Of a stretch of DNA of 64,000 nt, positions 43,070 through 52,222 are shown in pieces. This DNA comes from Paenibacillus paeoniae (GTDB lineage: Bacteria > Bacillota > Bacilli > Paenibacillales > Paenibacillaceae). The translations under genes and the position numbers were made by a program. The notes beneath the pieces were generated by a model, which worked only from the letters and a program-made list of their open reading frames with translations, was not told the origin of the DNA and ran no database searches. The DNA lies in the NCBI RefSeq assembly GCF_003388735.1, contig NZ_QUBQ01000001.1:2108001-2172000 (forward strand), written 5' to 3'. Numbering within the stretch: the stretch's first letter is position 1; every line of letters starts with the position of its first letter.

Positions 43070-44401
43070 TTACTTCGCAAGGGTAGATTTCTGCAGTCTT
43101 GCCGGAATTACGTCATTGCATACGATATTATCCAGCGATTCGCGCTTTACAACGAGATCCGCTTGGCCATCTTTCACGAACACAACAGCCGGACGGCGGA
43201 TACGGTTGTAGTTGCTTGCCATCGCATAGTTGTATGCGCCTGTGCAGAATACGGCCAGCAGATCGCCGTTATCCGCCTTCGGCAATTCCAGATCCCAGAT
43301 CAGCATATCGCCGCTCTCGCAGCATTTGCCCGCAATAGATACGGTCTCTTCAGCGGCTTCATTCGCACGGTTCGCCAGAACCGCTTCATATCTGGATTGA
43401 TATAGAGCTGGACGCGGATTGTCGGTCATGCCGCCGTCAACAGCGATATATTTGCGAACGCCCGGGATGTTTTTGCTTGTCCCAACCGTGTACAATGTTG
43501 TTCCTGCGTCGCCAACCATGCTCCGGCCTGGCTCAACCCAAATTTCCGGAAGCGGGAATTCCGCATTGGCGAAATTGGCTTTGATCGCATCGGTAATCGC
43601 ACCGACATATTCGCTAACTGGCAGCGGCGTATCGCCTTCCACATAACGAATGCCGAAGCCTCCGCCAAGGTTGATTACTTTGAATGTCAAGCCTAGCTCA
43701 GCGCGAATGGAAACGGCGAACTGGGCTACTTTGTCTACCGCCATACGGAACCCTTCGACTTCGAAAATTTGCGAGCCGATGTGGGAGTGAACGCCGAGAA
43801 TGACCAGATTGTCCAATTTCATCGCTTCTTCAATGGCTTGCTTGGCAGCGCCGTTGCCGAGGTCGAATCCGAACTTGGAATCTTGCTGGCCTGTGGAAAT
43901 ATAGTCATGCGTATGTGCTTCTACGCCAGGCGTAATGCGAAGCAAAACGTTAACTTTTTTGCCCTTGTCGCCGGCAAGCGCGTTAAGCAGCGCCAACTCG
44001 TCGAAGTTGTCCACGACGAAGCAGCCAATGCCCGCGTCCAGCGCCATGTTGATCTCATCCGGAGTCTTGTTGTTGCCGTGGAAGTGGATGCGTTCCACAG
44101 GAAAGCCTGCTTGCAGCGCTGTGAACAGCTCGCCGTCGGACACAACGTCCAGCGACAATCCCTCTTGCTCGGCAATGACGCACATAGCCATTACGCTAAA
44201 TGCCTTGCTCGCGTAAGCAACCTGGAATTTCAAACCGGAAGCCTTGAATGCTTCGACATATTCTCTGGCGCGCTGGCGCACAAGAGACTCGTCGACAATA
44301 TATAACGGCGTGCCAAACTCCTTCGCCAAGTCGGTGACGTCGTTTCCGCCTATTTCCAAATGTCCATTTGCATTAATTTTACTCGTACCGTGCAGATACA
44401 T
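43070..44401 (-). CDS. lysA: Diaminopimelate decarboxylase
   Basis: PLP enzyme producing lysine from meso-diaminopimelate. In 443 aa: PLP-lysine in QVAYASKAFSVMAM (about residue 65), the HSHIGSQ helix, GGGFGIRY phosphate loop, EPGRSMVGDAG and the CCESGD active-site segment. GAGGGG precedes the ATG. Downstream of spoVAF as in B. subtilis. The 134-nt gap upstream is too short for a lysine riboswitch and shows none. Confidence 0.96.
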   Translation of the reverse strand: MYLHGTSKINANGHLEIGGNDVTDLAKEFGTPLYIVDESLVRQRAREYVEAFKASGLKFQVAYASKAFSVMAMCVIAEQEGLSLDVVSDGELFTALQAGFPVERIHFHGNNKTPDEINMALDAGIGCFVVDNFDELALLNALAGDKGKKVNVLLRITPGVEAHTHDYISTGQQDSKFGFDLGNGAAKQAIEEAMKLDNLVILGVHSHIGSQIFEVEGFRMAVDKVAQFAVSIRAELGLTFKVINLGGGFGIRYVEGDTPLPVSEYVGAITDAIKANFANAEFPLPEIWVEPGRSMVGDAGTTLYTVGTSKNIPGVRKYIAVDGGMTDNPRPALYQSRYEAVLANRANEAAEETVSIAGKCCESGDMLIWDLELPKADNGDLLAVFCTGAYNYAMASNYNRIRRPAVVFVKDGQADLVVKRESLDNIVCNDVIPARLQKSTLAK

Positions 44402-44535
44402 TGCTACCCCTCGCTTCTTCGACGCTTCAAACTAGAAGCGTTACTGATATATTTTGCATATATAGAATCAGTATAACGCAAGAGAAGCACAACCGGTATG
44501 GATAATTTCGCATTTCATTTGCATTTTTATGCGTA

Positions 44536-46170
44536 TCAGCTCGTCTCCGGCATCTTGTCCCTTTGCTGCGGCTTCAAAATATTCGGTCTTGTCCGGTTAT
44601 AGAGAAGCGGCTGACGTATGACAATGCTGAGCAGCGCCTTGGCGTCAAAAGGAATAATCGGCCACATATAAGGCCGGTTCATGGATCGCTCATTTACCAG
44701 GAAAATCACGATAACGGTTGTCGCGATGACAAGTCCCGGTACGTTGAAAGCTGCTACTGCCATAAGCAGCACCAGCCGCACAATCCGATTGGCCAAGCCC
44801 AGCTCATAGCTCGGCGTAGCGAACATCCCAATGGCTGCGATGGCCATATACAAAATAACTTCGTTGACGAACAGCCCGGTCTTCACGGCAATATCGCCAA
44901 TCAGAATCGCAGCAACCAGCGACATCGCTGTAGCCAGCGTGGTCGGCGTATGAACCGAGGCCATTCGCAATAGATCGACGCCAATCTCAACTAAAATGAA
45001 CTGTACAAAAATCGGGATCTTCCCCGTCTTGCTTGGCCCCAGAAACTCCAGTACCGGCGGCTTAAACTCCGGATGCATGACAAAGAGGAGCCATAGCGGC
45101 AGCATGAACAGCGACGCGAATATGCCGATGAATCTGACCCAGCGCAAATAAGTGCCGATAAACGGCGTCTGCCTGTTCTCCTCCGCATGCTGAACCAGGT
45201 CGGTATACGTCGTTGGCAGCGTCATGACGCTCGGAGACGTATCTACGAAGACGGCGACTGCGCCTTCCAGCAAGTGCGCAGCTACCGTATCCGGCCGCTC
45301 CGAATAGCGCACCAGCGGGAACGGGCTCCATCCCCGCTTGATCGTCGCTTCCTCCAGCTGCTTGTCCGCCAGCGGCAAGCCGTCTACTTTCACCATGGAT
45401 ATTTTATCCTTGATCGACTTCAACAGTTCCCTGTCGACGATATCATCTATATAAGCAATGCAGACATCTGTTTTGGTGCGTTCCCCAACCATCACAAGCT
45501 CGTAACGAAGCTTCGGATCGCGCAGCCGTCTGCGCACGAGAGAAATATTGACCATCAAGGTCTCGTTAAAGCCGTCCCGAGCTCCACGCACGACCTTCTC
45601 AAGCGACGGCTCCTCCATGCCGCGTGCCGGGAAGTTTTTGGCATCAATCTTCAGGGCAGTGCTTTCTCCATCGATGAACAGCGCGCTGCCGCCTGCCAAT
45701 ACGAACGTGATCAGCATGTCCCAATTCTCTTCCTTATCAACCTGCGCTGCCGGCACATAGAAGTCTAGAAATGAATGAAGCGCATCGCTGCTTAAGTCGC
45801 CCGGCTCCAGAAAGGTAAGCCTCATCAGCACTTCTGTCAATACTTCTTCTTTCACTAGTCCGTTGAGGCAAAATAACGCCGTCCGCTTCTCGCCGAACGT
45901 CATCTCTCTTACGACTACGTCGAAGCTTGTTTTGTAGCCCATTTCCTCCAGCTTTTTGAGTACATCGTTCAGATTGGCTGGAATCCGTTTATTCTGCTTC
46001 TCCTTCCTCTTCTCATTGCCATGACTAACATGCGCCACGTCTACAGCGTCAGTCTCTTCTTCCCCGCGTCCGCTGCCTGGCTCCTCTTGCATCTGATCCT
46101 CCGACAACAACGGAGGCTTGATATCTCCGTCCCTGCTTACTTCCTCATTCTCTCTCTGCCAGTCACTCAT
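44536..46170 (-). CDS. spoVAF: SpoVAF, GerA-family spore membrane protein
   Basis: A 544-aa paralogue of the germinant-receptor A subunits. A charged N-terminal extension (residues 1-65, rich in Glu and Lys) precedes the cytosolic domain (AGGSALFIDGES; NETLMVNISLVRRRLRDP), then about five membrane helices in residues 330-510 (PFIGTYLRWVRFIGIFASLF; LRMASVHTPTTLATAMSLV), and a short tail. In B. subtilis SpoVAF works with FigP as an ion channel that amplifies the germination response. It directly follows spoVAB because spoVAC, spoVAD and spoVAE are not here. Confidence 0.92.
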   Translation of the reverse strand: MSDWQRENEEVSRDGDIKPPLLSEDQMQEEPGSGRGEEETDAVDVAHVSHGNEKRKEKQNKRIPANLNDVLKKLEEMGYKTSFDVVVREMTFGEKRTALFCLNGLVKEEVLTEVLMRLTFLEPGDLSSDALHSFLDFYVPAAQVDKEENWDMLITFVLAGGSALFIDGESTALKIDAKNFPARGMEEPSLEKVVRGARDGFNETLMVNISLVRRRLRDPKLRYELVMVGERTKTDVCIAYIDDIVDRELLKSIKDKISMVKVDGLPLADKQLEEATIKRGWSPFPLVRYSERPDTVAAHLLEGAVAVFVDTSPSVMTLPTTYTDLVQHAEENRQTPFIGTYLRWVRFIGIFASLFMLPLWLLFVMHPEFKPPVLEFLGPSKTGKIPIFVQFILVEIGVDLLRMASVHTPTTLATAMSLVAAILIGDIAVKTGLFVNEVILYMAIAAIGMFATPSYELGLANRIVRLVLLMAVAAFNVPGLVIATTVIVIFLVNERSMNRPYMWPIIPFDAKALLSIVIRQPLLYNRTRPNILKPQQRDKMPETS

Positions 46171-46202
46171 AAACGGCCCACCTCATTTTGAATTTGCTTC
46201 CT

Positions 46203-46631
46203 CTACCACTGGAATACAAGCCAATCGAACAAGGAACCGAACGTTTTGCCCAGCACCATCGCCATAACCAGACCTACGATATAGCGCGACAGCTGCAGCC
46301 GCTTCGCCAGTATCGGCAATACATTCATCACTTCTGTAAGCGCCGCCGCCAGCATGCCGACAAAGATCCCGTCGAACAATCCCGCTCCGCTGAGGACGAT
46401 GGGCATAGACACCGACAGGCGCCAGTCCATGAAATCGGCGAACGTCCAGTACAACGCTCCGCTAATAATGGCTGTCTCGAACCAGATCGACAGCCGGAAC
46501 GCGTTCGTCAGCTGCGCCAATCGAGGGATCAGGTCGAATACGATAAGCAGCGCCACAAGACCGCTTCCAACCGCGAGACCTCCGCCGATGCCCAATATCG
46601 CTATAAACAGATTCGCCAATACATCAATCAT
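46203..46631 (-). CDS. spoVAB: Stage V sporulation protein AB
   Basis: Small forespore membrane protein, 142 aa, with four hydrophobic segments; family blocks are ILGIGGGLAVGSGLVALLIV, IPRLAQLTNAFR and LPILAKRLQLSRYI. I place the start at the ATG at 46631, giving MIDVLANLF and an 8-nt overlap with spoVAA; ATGs at 46646 and 46640 are possible. Its exact role in the SpoVA channel for dipicolinate is not established. Confidence 0.88.
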   Translation of the reverse strand: MIDVLANLFIAILGIGGGLAVGSGLVALLIVFDLIPRLAQLTNAFRLSIWFETAIISGALYWTFADFMDWRLSVSMPIVLSGAGLFDGIFVGMLAAALTEVMNVLPILAKRLQLSRYIVGLVMAMVLGKTFGSLFDWLVFQW

Positions 46632-47277
46632 GGGAACCATCGCCATGGAGCTGATCGTAATTGGCCTGCTTCCTCATCTCATCCGCAATCACATAGTCAT
46701 TAATATTTTCCTGGTACATAAACAGCTCGACCTCCAGCGGATTGGGCTCCTCATTGAACCGCTTGCGGAAAATATGGTTGAAGAAAAGCACCATGCCCAG
46801 GCCTACACCGAATGAATACGGAATTTGGAACCAAAGCGGATGCTCCGTCTTTTTCCCTGTAATCAGCTCTACAATACGGATATGAACTTCCTTCATGCTG
46901 ACATCCGTATGGAAATTCATAATCGCCAGCCCCGCTCCAAAAAAGAGCAGCAGCCACGCCAGTACAAGCAGGGCGTACCTTGGCTTGACCGGCTTGTCCG
47001 CGACCATCAGCAGCACTTGCGGATCGCCGTATGCTTCAATCGTCACCTCGGGGTGCAACAATCGGATCGACCTGACGATCTGGAGCATATCAATGACGAC
47101 GCGGTTGCCGTCCTGCTTGCGATGCTCATAGAGCTTGAGCGCCTTCAAGCTTACCTCCAACCCGTCATCATCCGTCATCAGTCTGGCCACTTGTCCAAGC
47201 GTGACTAAGTGCAGGGGCCGGATATAGATTCTTTTTTTCAATCGCAGATAGAGGACTCCATGGCTGGAATTGCCCAT
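46624..47277 (-). CDS. spoVAA: Stage V sporulation protein AA
   Basis: First gene of the spoVA operon; 217 aa. N-terminal soluble domain (LYLRLKKRIYIRPLHLVTLGQ and VVIDMLQIVRSIRLLHPEV) followed by two membrane segments (about 105-123 and 150-172) and a hydrophilic end. Needed for dipicolinic-acid uptake in B. subtilis spores together with the other SpoVA proteins. A sigma-G/F-like promoter is found at 47323-47350, after the sigF terminator. Confidence 0.92.
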   Translation of the reverse strand: MGNSSHGVLYLRLKKRIYIRPLHLVTLGQVARLMTDDDGLEVSLKALKLYEHRKQDGNRVVIDMLQIVRSIRLLHPEVTIEAYGDPQVLLMVADKPVKPRYALLVLAWLLLFFGAGLAIMNFHTDVSMKEVHIRIVELITGKKTEHPLWFQIPYSFGVGLGMVLFFNHIFRKRFNEEPNPLEVELFMYQENINDYVIADEMRKQANYDQLHGDGSHD

Positions 47278-47322
47278 ATATCATCATCCCTTCTGCCCTT
47301 TCTTGGCGATTCGTTTCTAGGT

Positions 47323-47350
47323 TAGTATGAGACAAGGAGGATAAGGATAC
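47323..47350 (-). promoter_or_regulatory. Candidate sigma-G/sigma-F promoter of the spoVA operon
   Basis: Minus-strand CATACTA (47323-47329) is a perfect forespore -10; GTATC (47346-47350), 16 bp upstream, is a 4/5 match to GHATR. It lies between the sigF terminator and spoVAA, so spoVA is switched separately, as in B. subtilis. Confidence 0.5.
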
Positions 47351-47373
47351 TCAGCCAAAATCATGAAGGGGAC

Positions 47374-47410
47374 AAAAAAAGAACCAAACCGCTATTGAGC
47401 GATTTGGTCC
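47374..47410 (-). terminator. spoIIA operon terminator overlapping the sigF stop
   Basis: Minus-strand GGACCAAATCGC, 6-nt loop, GCGGTTTGGTTC, then seven T. The left arm is the last codons of sigF. Confidence 0.85.
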
Positions 47411-48147
47411 CTGATCGATTGCAATATTTTTTTCTCCAAACGCGATACCTGCACTTGCGATATACCCAGCCTGGCAGCCACTTCGGATTGCGTCTTATCG
47501 CGGTAATAGCGTAAGTACACGATTAGTCGTTCCCGCTCGCTCAGTCCTTCTATCGCTTCAACAAGCGCCAGCTTATCGAACCAGCGTTCCTGCGACTCGT
47601 CCGCAATTTGATCCATCAGCGTGATGGGATCGCCATCGTTCTCGAATACCGTCTCGTGAATCGAAGTAGGCGGCTTATTCGCCTCCTGGGCGAATACGAC
47701 GTCCTCGGGCGTAATGCCAAGACGCTCCGCTACTTCCGAGATCGTCGGCAGACGGCCTAGCGTCTTGGACAGCTCATCCTTCATCTTGCGCACCTTGTTC
47801 GCCGTCTCCTTAAGCGACCGGCTCACTTTGAGCGTCCCGTCATCGCGGAGAAACCGCTGGATCTCTCCGATAATCATTGGCACTGCATATGTCGAGAACT
47901 TCACGTCATACGACAAGTCAAACTTGTCAACGGACTTTAGCAGTCCGATGCAGCCAATTTGGAACAGATCCTCGGGCTCGTAGCCCCTATTGATGAAGCG
48001 CTGCACAACGGACCATACAAGCCTTATATTGCAGTTGACCAGTGTATCACGCGCGACGGTATCCCCAGATTGGCTGAGAGCGATCAGACGTTTCACTTCC
48101 GCGTCATCCAAATAAGGCTGGGCTGTTTGCTTCAAATCGACATCCAT
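47392..48147 (-). CDS. sigF: RNA polymerase sigma-F factor
   Basis: First forespore-specific sigma factor, 251 aa. Region 2 is read in NCNIRLVWSVVQRF and YEPEDLFQIGCIGLLKSVDKFD, region 3 in KVSRSLKETANKVRK, region 4 in QSEVAARLGISQVQVSRLEKK. The ATG at 48147 has GGGG at 9 nt and matches the B. subtilis start (MDVxxK); a TTG three codons upstream is less likely. Held inactive by SpoIIAB until SpoIIAA is dephosphorylated. Confidence 0.97.
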   Translation of the reverse strand: MDVDLKQTAQPYLDDAEVKRLIALSQSGDTVARDTLVNCNIRLVWSVVQRFINRGYEPEDLFQIGCIGLLKSVDKFDLSYDVKFSTYAVPMIIGEIQRFLRDDGTLKVSRSLKETANKVRKMKDELSKTLGRLPTISEVAERLGITPEDVVFAQEANKPPTSIHETVFENDGDPITLMDQIADESQERWFDKLALVEAIEGLSERERLIVYLRYYRDKTQSEVAARLGISQVQVSRLEKKILQSIRDQIAQ

Positions 48148-48166
48148 GAGGCTCAACCCCTATGCT

Positions 48167-48613
48167 CTAATTGTAGAGCGCTTTTTTTGACTCGATTCTC
48201 TTCTGCATATCTACCCGGGTTCCGCCGCCTGCCGAGCTGGAAACCTCGAAGCGGTCCATAAAGTTTTCCATGATCGTAAAACCCATTCCGGAGCGCTCCA
48301 GCTCCGGCTTCGACGTATAGAGCGGCTGGCGAGCCAGCTCCACGTCCTCAATACCAAGACCCCGATCCGACACAACGATAGAGACCATATCCCCATCAAT
48401 AATCGCCTCGATGTCTACCAGCTTTGTGTCGTCGCTCTCATAACCGTGTATGATCGCGTTGGTCACTGCCTCCGAGACGGCCGTTTTCAAATCGTTTAGC
48501 TCCTCCAGCGTCGGATCAAGCTGGGATACGAAAGCCGCGACCGCGATGCGAGCAAAGGCTTCATTCTCTGAACGGGCGCTGAACGAAAGCTTCAATTCGT
48601 TGCGGCTTGTCAT
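48167..48613 (-). CDS. spoIIAB: Anti-sigma F factor, serine kinase
   Basis: 148-aa GHKL kinase that binds sigma-F and phosphorylates SpoIIAA. ATP-binding boxes: [12 protein letters not shown] (N box), [10 protein letters not shown] (G1) and [15 protein letters not shown] (G2). The ATG overlaps the spoIIAA stop as ATGA. Confidence 0.97.
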   Translation of the reverse strand: MTSRNELKLSFSARSENEAFARIAVAAFVSQLDPTLEELNDLKTAVSEAVTNAIIHGYESDDTKLVDIEAIIDGDMVSIVVSDRGLGIEDVELARQPLYTSKPELERSGMGFTIMENFMDRFEVSSSAGGGTRVDMQKRIESKKALYN

Positions 48614-48963
48614 GACACCACCTCCAAACTCGTAATCGCGCTGCGCTCATTGTCGTGAATGGCAATGATTTTAAACAGTCCCGACAGTTCGAACAACCTG
48701 CGTACGGCCGGATTGACATCACAGACTACCATTTTGCCACCTTTGGCCTTCACTTGCTTGTAGCGGCCCAGTATAACTCCGAGTCCCGAGCTGTCCATAA
48801 ACCCAAGATCCCTCAGGCTCAGAATGACATGGGAGACGCTGTCGCGCAGCAAGGCATCCTCCATCTTATACCGAACGATATCGGCCGTGTGATGGTCAAG
48901 CTCGCCACGCAATCGCACAATCAGCACCTTGCGGTAATGCTCCAATTCGATTTGCAGACTCAT
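48610..48963 (-). CDS. spoIIAA: Anti-sigma F factor antagonist
   Basis: 117-aa STAS protein; releases sigma-F from SpoIIAB when unphosphorylated. The phosphorylated serine is Ser58 in [10 protein letters not shown], the same number as in B. subtilis. AAGGAG lies about 13 nt before the ATG. A sigma-H promoter precedes it. Confidence 0.97.
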   Translation of the reverse strand: MSLQIELEHYRKVLIVRLRGELDHHTADIVRYKMEDALLRDSVSHVILSLRDLGFMDSSGLGVILGRYKQVKAKGGKMVVCDVNPAVRRLFELSGLFKIIAIHDNERSAITSLEVVS

Positions 48964-49017
48964 TCGCGCTGTTCATCTCCTTCAGGGTAATGGATACTCT
49001 TGCCGAGATAGAACTAG

Positions 49018-49047
49018 CAATTCTCTAATTGCACCCCTGATTCCTGC
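49018..49047 (-). promoter_or_regulatory. Sigma-H promoter of the spoIIA operon
   Basis: Minus-strand GCAGGAATC (49039-49047), 12 bp, AGAGAATTG (49018-49026), a close match to the sigma-H consensus RnAGGAwTT, 11-12 bp, RnnGAATww. The B. subtilis spoIIA operon is sigma-H and Spo0A~P dependent. Confidence 0.7.
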
Positions 49048-49107
49048 ACACCGACAAAACTAGAAGCATACCGCTACGAGCTGACAAAAGCTGCATGGAG
49101 CTGGCGA

Positions 49108-50292
49108 TTATCGGAACAAGCCGCCAGCGGCGCGTCCCAGAAGCTTCCACCAGCTCGCCTTGTCGATCCCCTTCGGTGCAGCCACGTCGAATTCCTTAAG
49201 GGTCTGGTCGCCCTGGTAGACGATCAGCTTGCCAATCGATTGTCCCTGCTGAATTGGCGCCTTCAGCTTGTCGTCCAGCTTCAGCTCATGATGGATATCC
49301 CCTGTTGGAGTACCTTTCTTCAGCAAAATGCTATAGGGCTTCTCTGCGATCAATTGCAGCTCGGACTGCATGCCTTTTTCGATTCTTGCCGTACCGATCG
49401 GTTCACCTTCCCCAACAATCGAATAATTCATATATTGAGCGAACGCATAATCGAACATCTGAGATACTTCGTTGTTTCGGTGTTTGGTCGTAGGCTCGCC
49501 CATTACAACCGCAATGACCCGCAGATCGTCCCGCTTCGCTGTTGCGGACAGACAATATTTCGCCTCACTCGTAAATCCGGTTTTCAATCCGTCCGCTCCG
49601 CTGTAGAATCGGACAAGCTTATTCGTATTAACGAGCCAAAATGGCTTCTGGGACGACTTTCTCAAGTAATCCTGATATAATCCCGTATACTTGGTCACTT
49701 CAGAGTGCTTCAGCAGCTCTCTGGACATTACGGCAATATCATGGGCGGAGGAATAATGTCCTTCAACCGGCAGGCCATTCGGATTGACAAAATGCGTGTC
49801 GTTCATGCCAAGCTCCTTCGCCTTCTCATTCATCATGACGACGAACTGGTTCTCCGTTCCCGCAAGCTTCTCGGCCATAGCCACGGACGCATCATTGCCC
49901 GACGCAAGCGCAATGCCTTTGATCATATCCTCAACAGACATCTCTTCTCCTTGCTCCAGGAAAATTTGAGATCCGCCCATCGATGCAGCATATTCGCTAG
50001 TCCGCACCATATCAGTCAACTTGAGAGTCCCTTCGTCCAATGCTTCCATCACGAGCAGCAACGTCATAATTTTTGTAATGCTGGCAGGCGGGAGCCTATC
50101 GTGACTGTTCTTCTCATAAATAATCGTTCCCGTATCAGCATCCATAAGAATGGAAGACCTTGCGGATGGCGCCAGATCATTAGTTCCCGCGGCGGACTGC
50201 GGCGGTGCTTTCTCTTCTGCATGCGCAATCGCCGGCAGCATAAGCATACATGTCATAACTATTGCGGTTAATGAAGCTACTGATTTCTTCAA
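49108..50292 (-). CDS. dacF: Forespore D-alanyl-D-alanine carboxypeptidase DacF
   Basis: Peptidase S11 enzyme trimming peptide stems in germ-cell wall and cortex from the forespore side. In 394 aa: signal peptide to about residue 25, SITK (residues 71-74), SGNDAS and KTGFT. C-terminal PBP5-like domain (about 285-370). TTG start at 50292 with AGGAGGG at 8 nt. Location just before spoIIAA identifies it as DacF. No clear sigma-F promoter was found. Confidence 0.92.
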   Translation of the reverse strand: MKKSVASLTAIVMTCMLMLPAIAHAEEKAPPQSAAGTNDLAPSARSSILMDADTGTIIYEKNSHDRLPPASITKIMTLLLVMEALDEGTLKLTDMVRTSEYAASMGGSQIFLEQGEEMSVEDMIKGIALASGNDASVAMAEKLAGTENQFVVMMNEKAKELGMNDTHFVNPNGLPVEGHYSSAHDIAVMSRELLKHSEVTKYTGLYQDYLRKSSQKPFWLVNTNKLVRFYSGADGLKTGFTSEAKYCLSATAKRDDLRVIAVVMGEPTTKHRNNEVSQMFDYAFAQYMNYSIVGEGEPIGTARIEKGMQSELQLIAEKPYSILLKKGTPTGDIHHELKLDDKLKAPIQQGQSIGKLIVYQGDQTLKEFDVAAPKGIDKASWWKLLGRAAGGLFR

Positions 50293-50500
50293 CGAAATGT
50301 CCCTCCTGATAGATAGATGTGCAATTCGGTACTATTGTCCTTTCCAGTGTTGACGCTATTGCTGGAAATTATTCCTTGATAGTAGATTTCAACCGAATCG
50401 CGCAAGGACAAGCTTAGCAGCGAGCGACCTTGCAACTTCATGATTGTGTGTCGACTTAAGGCCGCTTGGGAGTACCATTCGCCCAGCGTCCGACCATGCA

Positions 50501-50529
50501 AAAAAAGCCGGCGCCACAGCGCCAGCCTT
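50501..50529 (-). terminator. pdp terminator
   Basis: Minus-strand GGCTGGCGC, TGTG loop, GCGCCGGC, then seven T; about 50 nt after the pdp stop. The stretch 50293-50500 shows no gene, only a loose GCAAGG/CCTTGC inverted repeat near 50401-50440. Confidence 0.85.
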
Positions 50530-50581
50530 TCTATCATTCAAAATAATTTAATGTCCCTCTTCAGGGGATAAGCCAATTGCT

Positions 50582-51910
50582 CTAAAACCGGGTAATGCCC
50601 TCCGCTGTTACGACGGATAGCAATAGTGGTCTTGTCGCAGGCTTGGCATTTTCAATTGTATAAGCTTCGAGCACACGCTCACCGACTTTAGCCGCCGATT
50701 CATTTTGCTCCCTCACATGCAAGAGAGCCAGCGTATCGCCTTGCTTCACTTCATCGCCGACTTTCTTCCGAAGCGTCACTCCGACAGCATAATCGATGAC
50801 CGAGTCTTTTGTCTCACGTCCCGCGCCCAGCATCATCGCTGCTAGACCTAGCTGCTCCGCCTCGATGGCATTCACATAACCGGATTGATTGGACTGAACC
50901 TCTATCGTGAAAGGCGCCTTCGGCAGAAGCTCCGGCTGATCGGCAATACGGCCATCGCCACCCTGAGCTTCAATGAATAACCGGAACTTGTCTAAGGCTT
51001 CCCCGCTTGCCAGCTTTCCTCGAAGAAGCTCCTTCGCCTCATCAAAAGTGGCTGCATTACCGCCGAGAACGACCATATGGGCGCCAAGCGCAAGGCAGAG
51101 CTCTGTCAAATCTTCTGGTCCATTACCCTTCAACGTAGCGAGCGCTTCTTCCACTTCAAGCGCATTGCCGATTGCGAATCCTAGCGGCTGATCCATATCG
51201 CTAATGACTGCCGCAGTCTGCCGCCCGACTTCAGAGCCGATCGCCACCATTGCATTCGCAAGCTCTTCAGCATCTTGCACCGTCTTCATGAAAGCTCCGC
51301 TTCCGGTCTTTACATCCAGAACGATGGCATCTGCTCCTGCTGCGATCTTCTTGCTCATCACGGAACTGGCTATGAGCGGAATCGATTCTACCGTACCCGT
51401 AACGTCTCTTAACGCATACAGTTTCTTGTCGGCAGGGGCCAGATTGCCGCTTTGCCCGATGACTGACAACCCAATATCATTGACTTGCTTAATGAAATCA
51501 TCACGAGACAACTCCGTATGGAAGCCCTCAATAGACTCCAGCTTGTCGATCGTTCCGCCGGTATGTCCAAGGCCTCGGCCGGACATCTTCGCTACAGGCA
51601 CGCCTGCGGAAGCAACAAGGGGACCTATAATCAAGGTCGTTTTATCGCCAACGCCACCCGTACTGTGCTTGTCTACCTTTATGCCATGAATCGGCGACAA
51701 GTCTACTTGATCGCCTGAACCAGCCATTGCAAGCGTCAATGCCGCCGTCTCCGCAGAGGTCATACCGCGGAATAAAACCGCCATAGCCCAAGCGGACATC
51801 TGATAATCCGGAATATCACCGCGGCTGTAGCCTGTAACCAGAACGCCAATCTCTTCTGCCGTTAGCTCGCCACCGTCACGTTTTTTGTGTATAACATCAA
51901 CAACCCGCAT
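50582..51910 (-). CDS. pdp: Pyrimidine-nucleoside phosphorylase
   Basis: Cleaves uridine and thymidine to base and (deoxy)ribose 1-phosphate. In 442 aa: the helical domain, the [16 protein letters not shown] phosphate-site motif (about residues 79-94), [13 protein letters not shown] and the C-terminal beta domain with [15 protein letters not shown] at 7 nt selects the ATG at 51910. Works with deoB and punA nearby in nucleoside salvage. Confidence 0.96.
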   Translation of the reverse strand: MRVVDVIHKKRDGGELTAEEIGVLVTGYSRGDIPDYQMSAWAMAVLFRGMTSAETAALTLAMAGSGDQVDLSPIHGIKVDKHSTGGVGDKTTLIIGPLVASAGVPVAKMSGRGLGHTGGTIDKLESIEGFHTELSRDDFIKQVNDIGLSVIGQSGNLAPADKKLYALRDVTGTVESIPLIASSVMSKKIAAGADAIVLDVKTGSGAFMKTVQDAEELANAMVAIGSEVGRQTAAVISDMDQPLGFAIGNALEVEEALATLKGNGPEDLTELCLALGAHMVVLGGNAATFDEAKELLRGKLASGEALDKFRLFIEAQGGDGRIADQPELLPKAPFTIEVQSNQSGYVNAIEAEQLGLAAMMLGAGRETKDSVIDYAVGVTLRKKVGDEVKQGDTLALLHVREQNESAAKVGERVLEAYTIENAKPATRPLLLSVVTAEGITRF

Positions 51911-51942
51911 GTCTGCTCCCTCCAAGTAAGAAGCAGGCGCAA

Positions 51943-52113
51943 TTATGTCGTACGAGCGAGCAAACGCCGTTCAGATTGAACCTGCACAATAATCTCGTCG
52001 AGTGACTGGCTAAGTACAAGCACATCTCGGTGCAGCAAATTTTTCTCCGAAATTGCCGTCTCAACCATTTCATTGCGCAGCTGCTCCAGCTGCAAAAGTA
52101 ACTGCTTGTCCAT
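51943..52113 (-). CDS. Spo0E-family aspartyl-phosphate phosphatase
   Basis: Fifty-six residues forming a two-helix hairpin; the family active motif appears as SQSLDEIIV (consensus SxxxD), with the first helix [17 protein letters not shown]. Members dephosphorylate Spo0A~P and delay sporulation. The ATG at 52113 has GGAG at 10 nt. Placed between pdp and punA; which member (Spo0E, YisI, YnzD type) cannot be told. Confidence 0.88.
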   Translation of the reverse strand: MDKQLLLQLEQLRNEMVETAISEKNLLHRDVLVLSQSLDEIIVQVQSERRLLARTT

Positions 52114-52222
52114 TTCACGTCCACTCCATCTTTCTTTGATCATGGACATTATACGACGATTCCCGTTTGGAAAACTGTCATATTGAGTCGAGCCAAATGT
52201 TACAATTGTGTTACAAACACTG

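Noticed and set aside
44402..44535. Lysine riboswitch before lysA
   Set aside because: The gap is only 134 nt and the conserved L-box segments are not present.
50289..50537. Minus-strand open frame between pdp and dacF
   Set aside because: It contains the pdp terminator and has no ribosome site or family resemblance.
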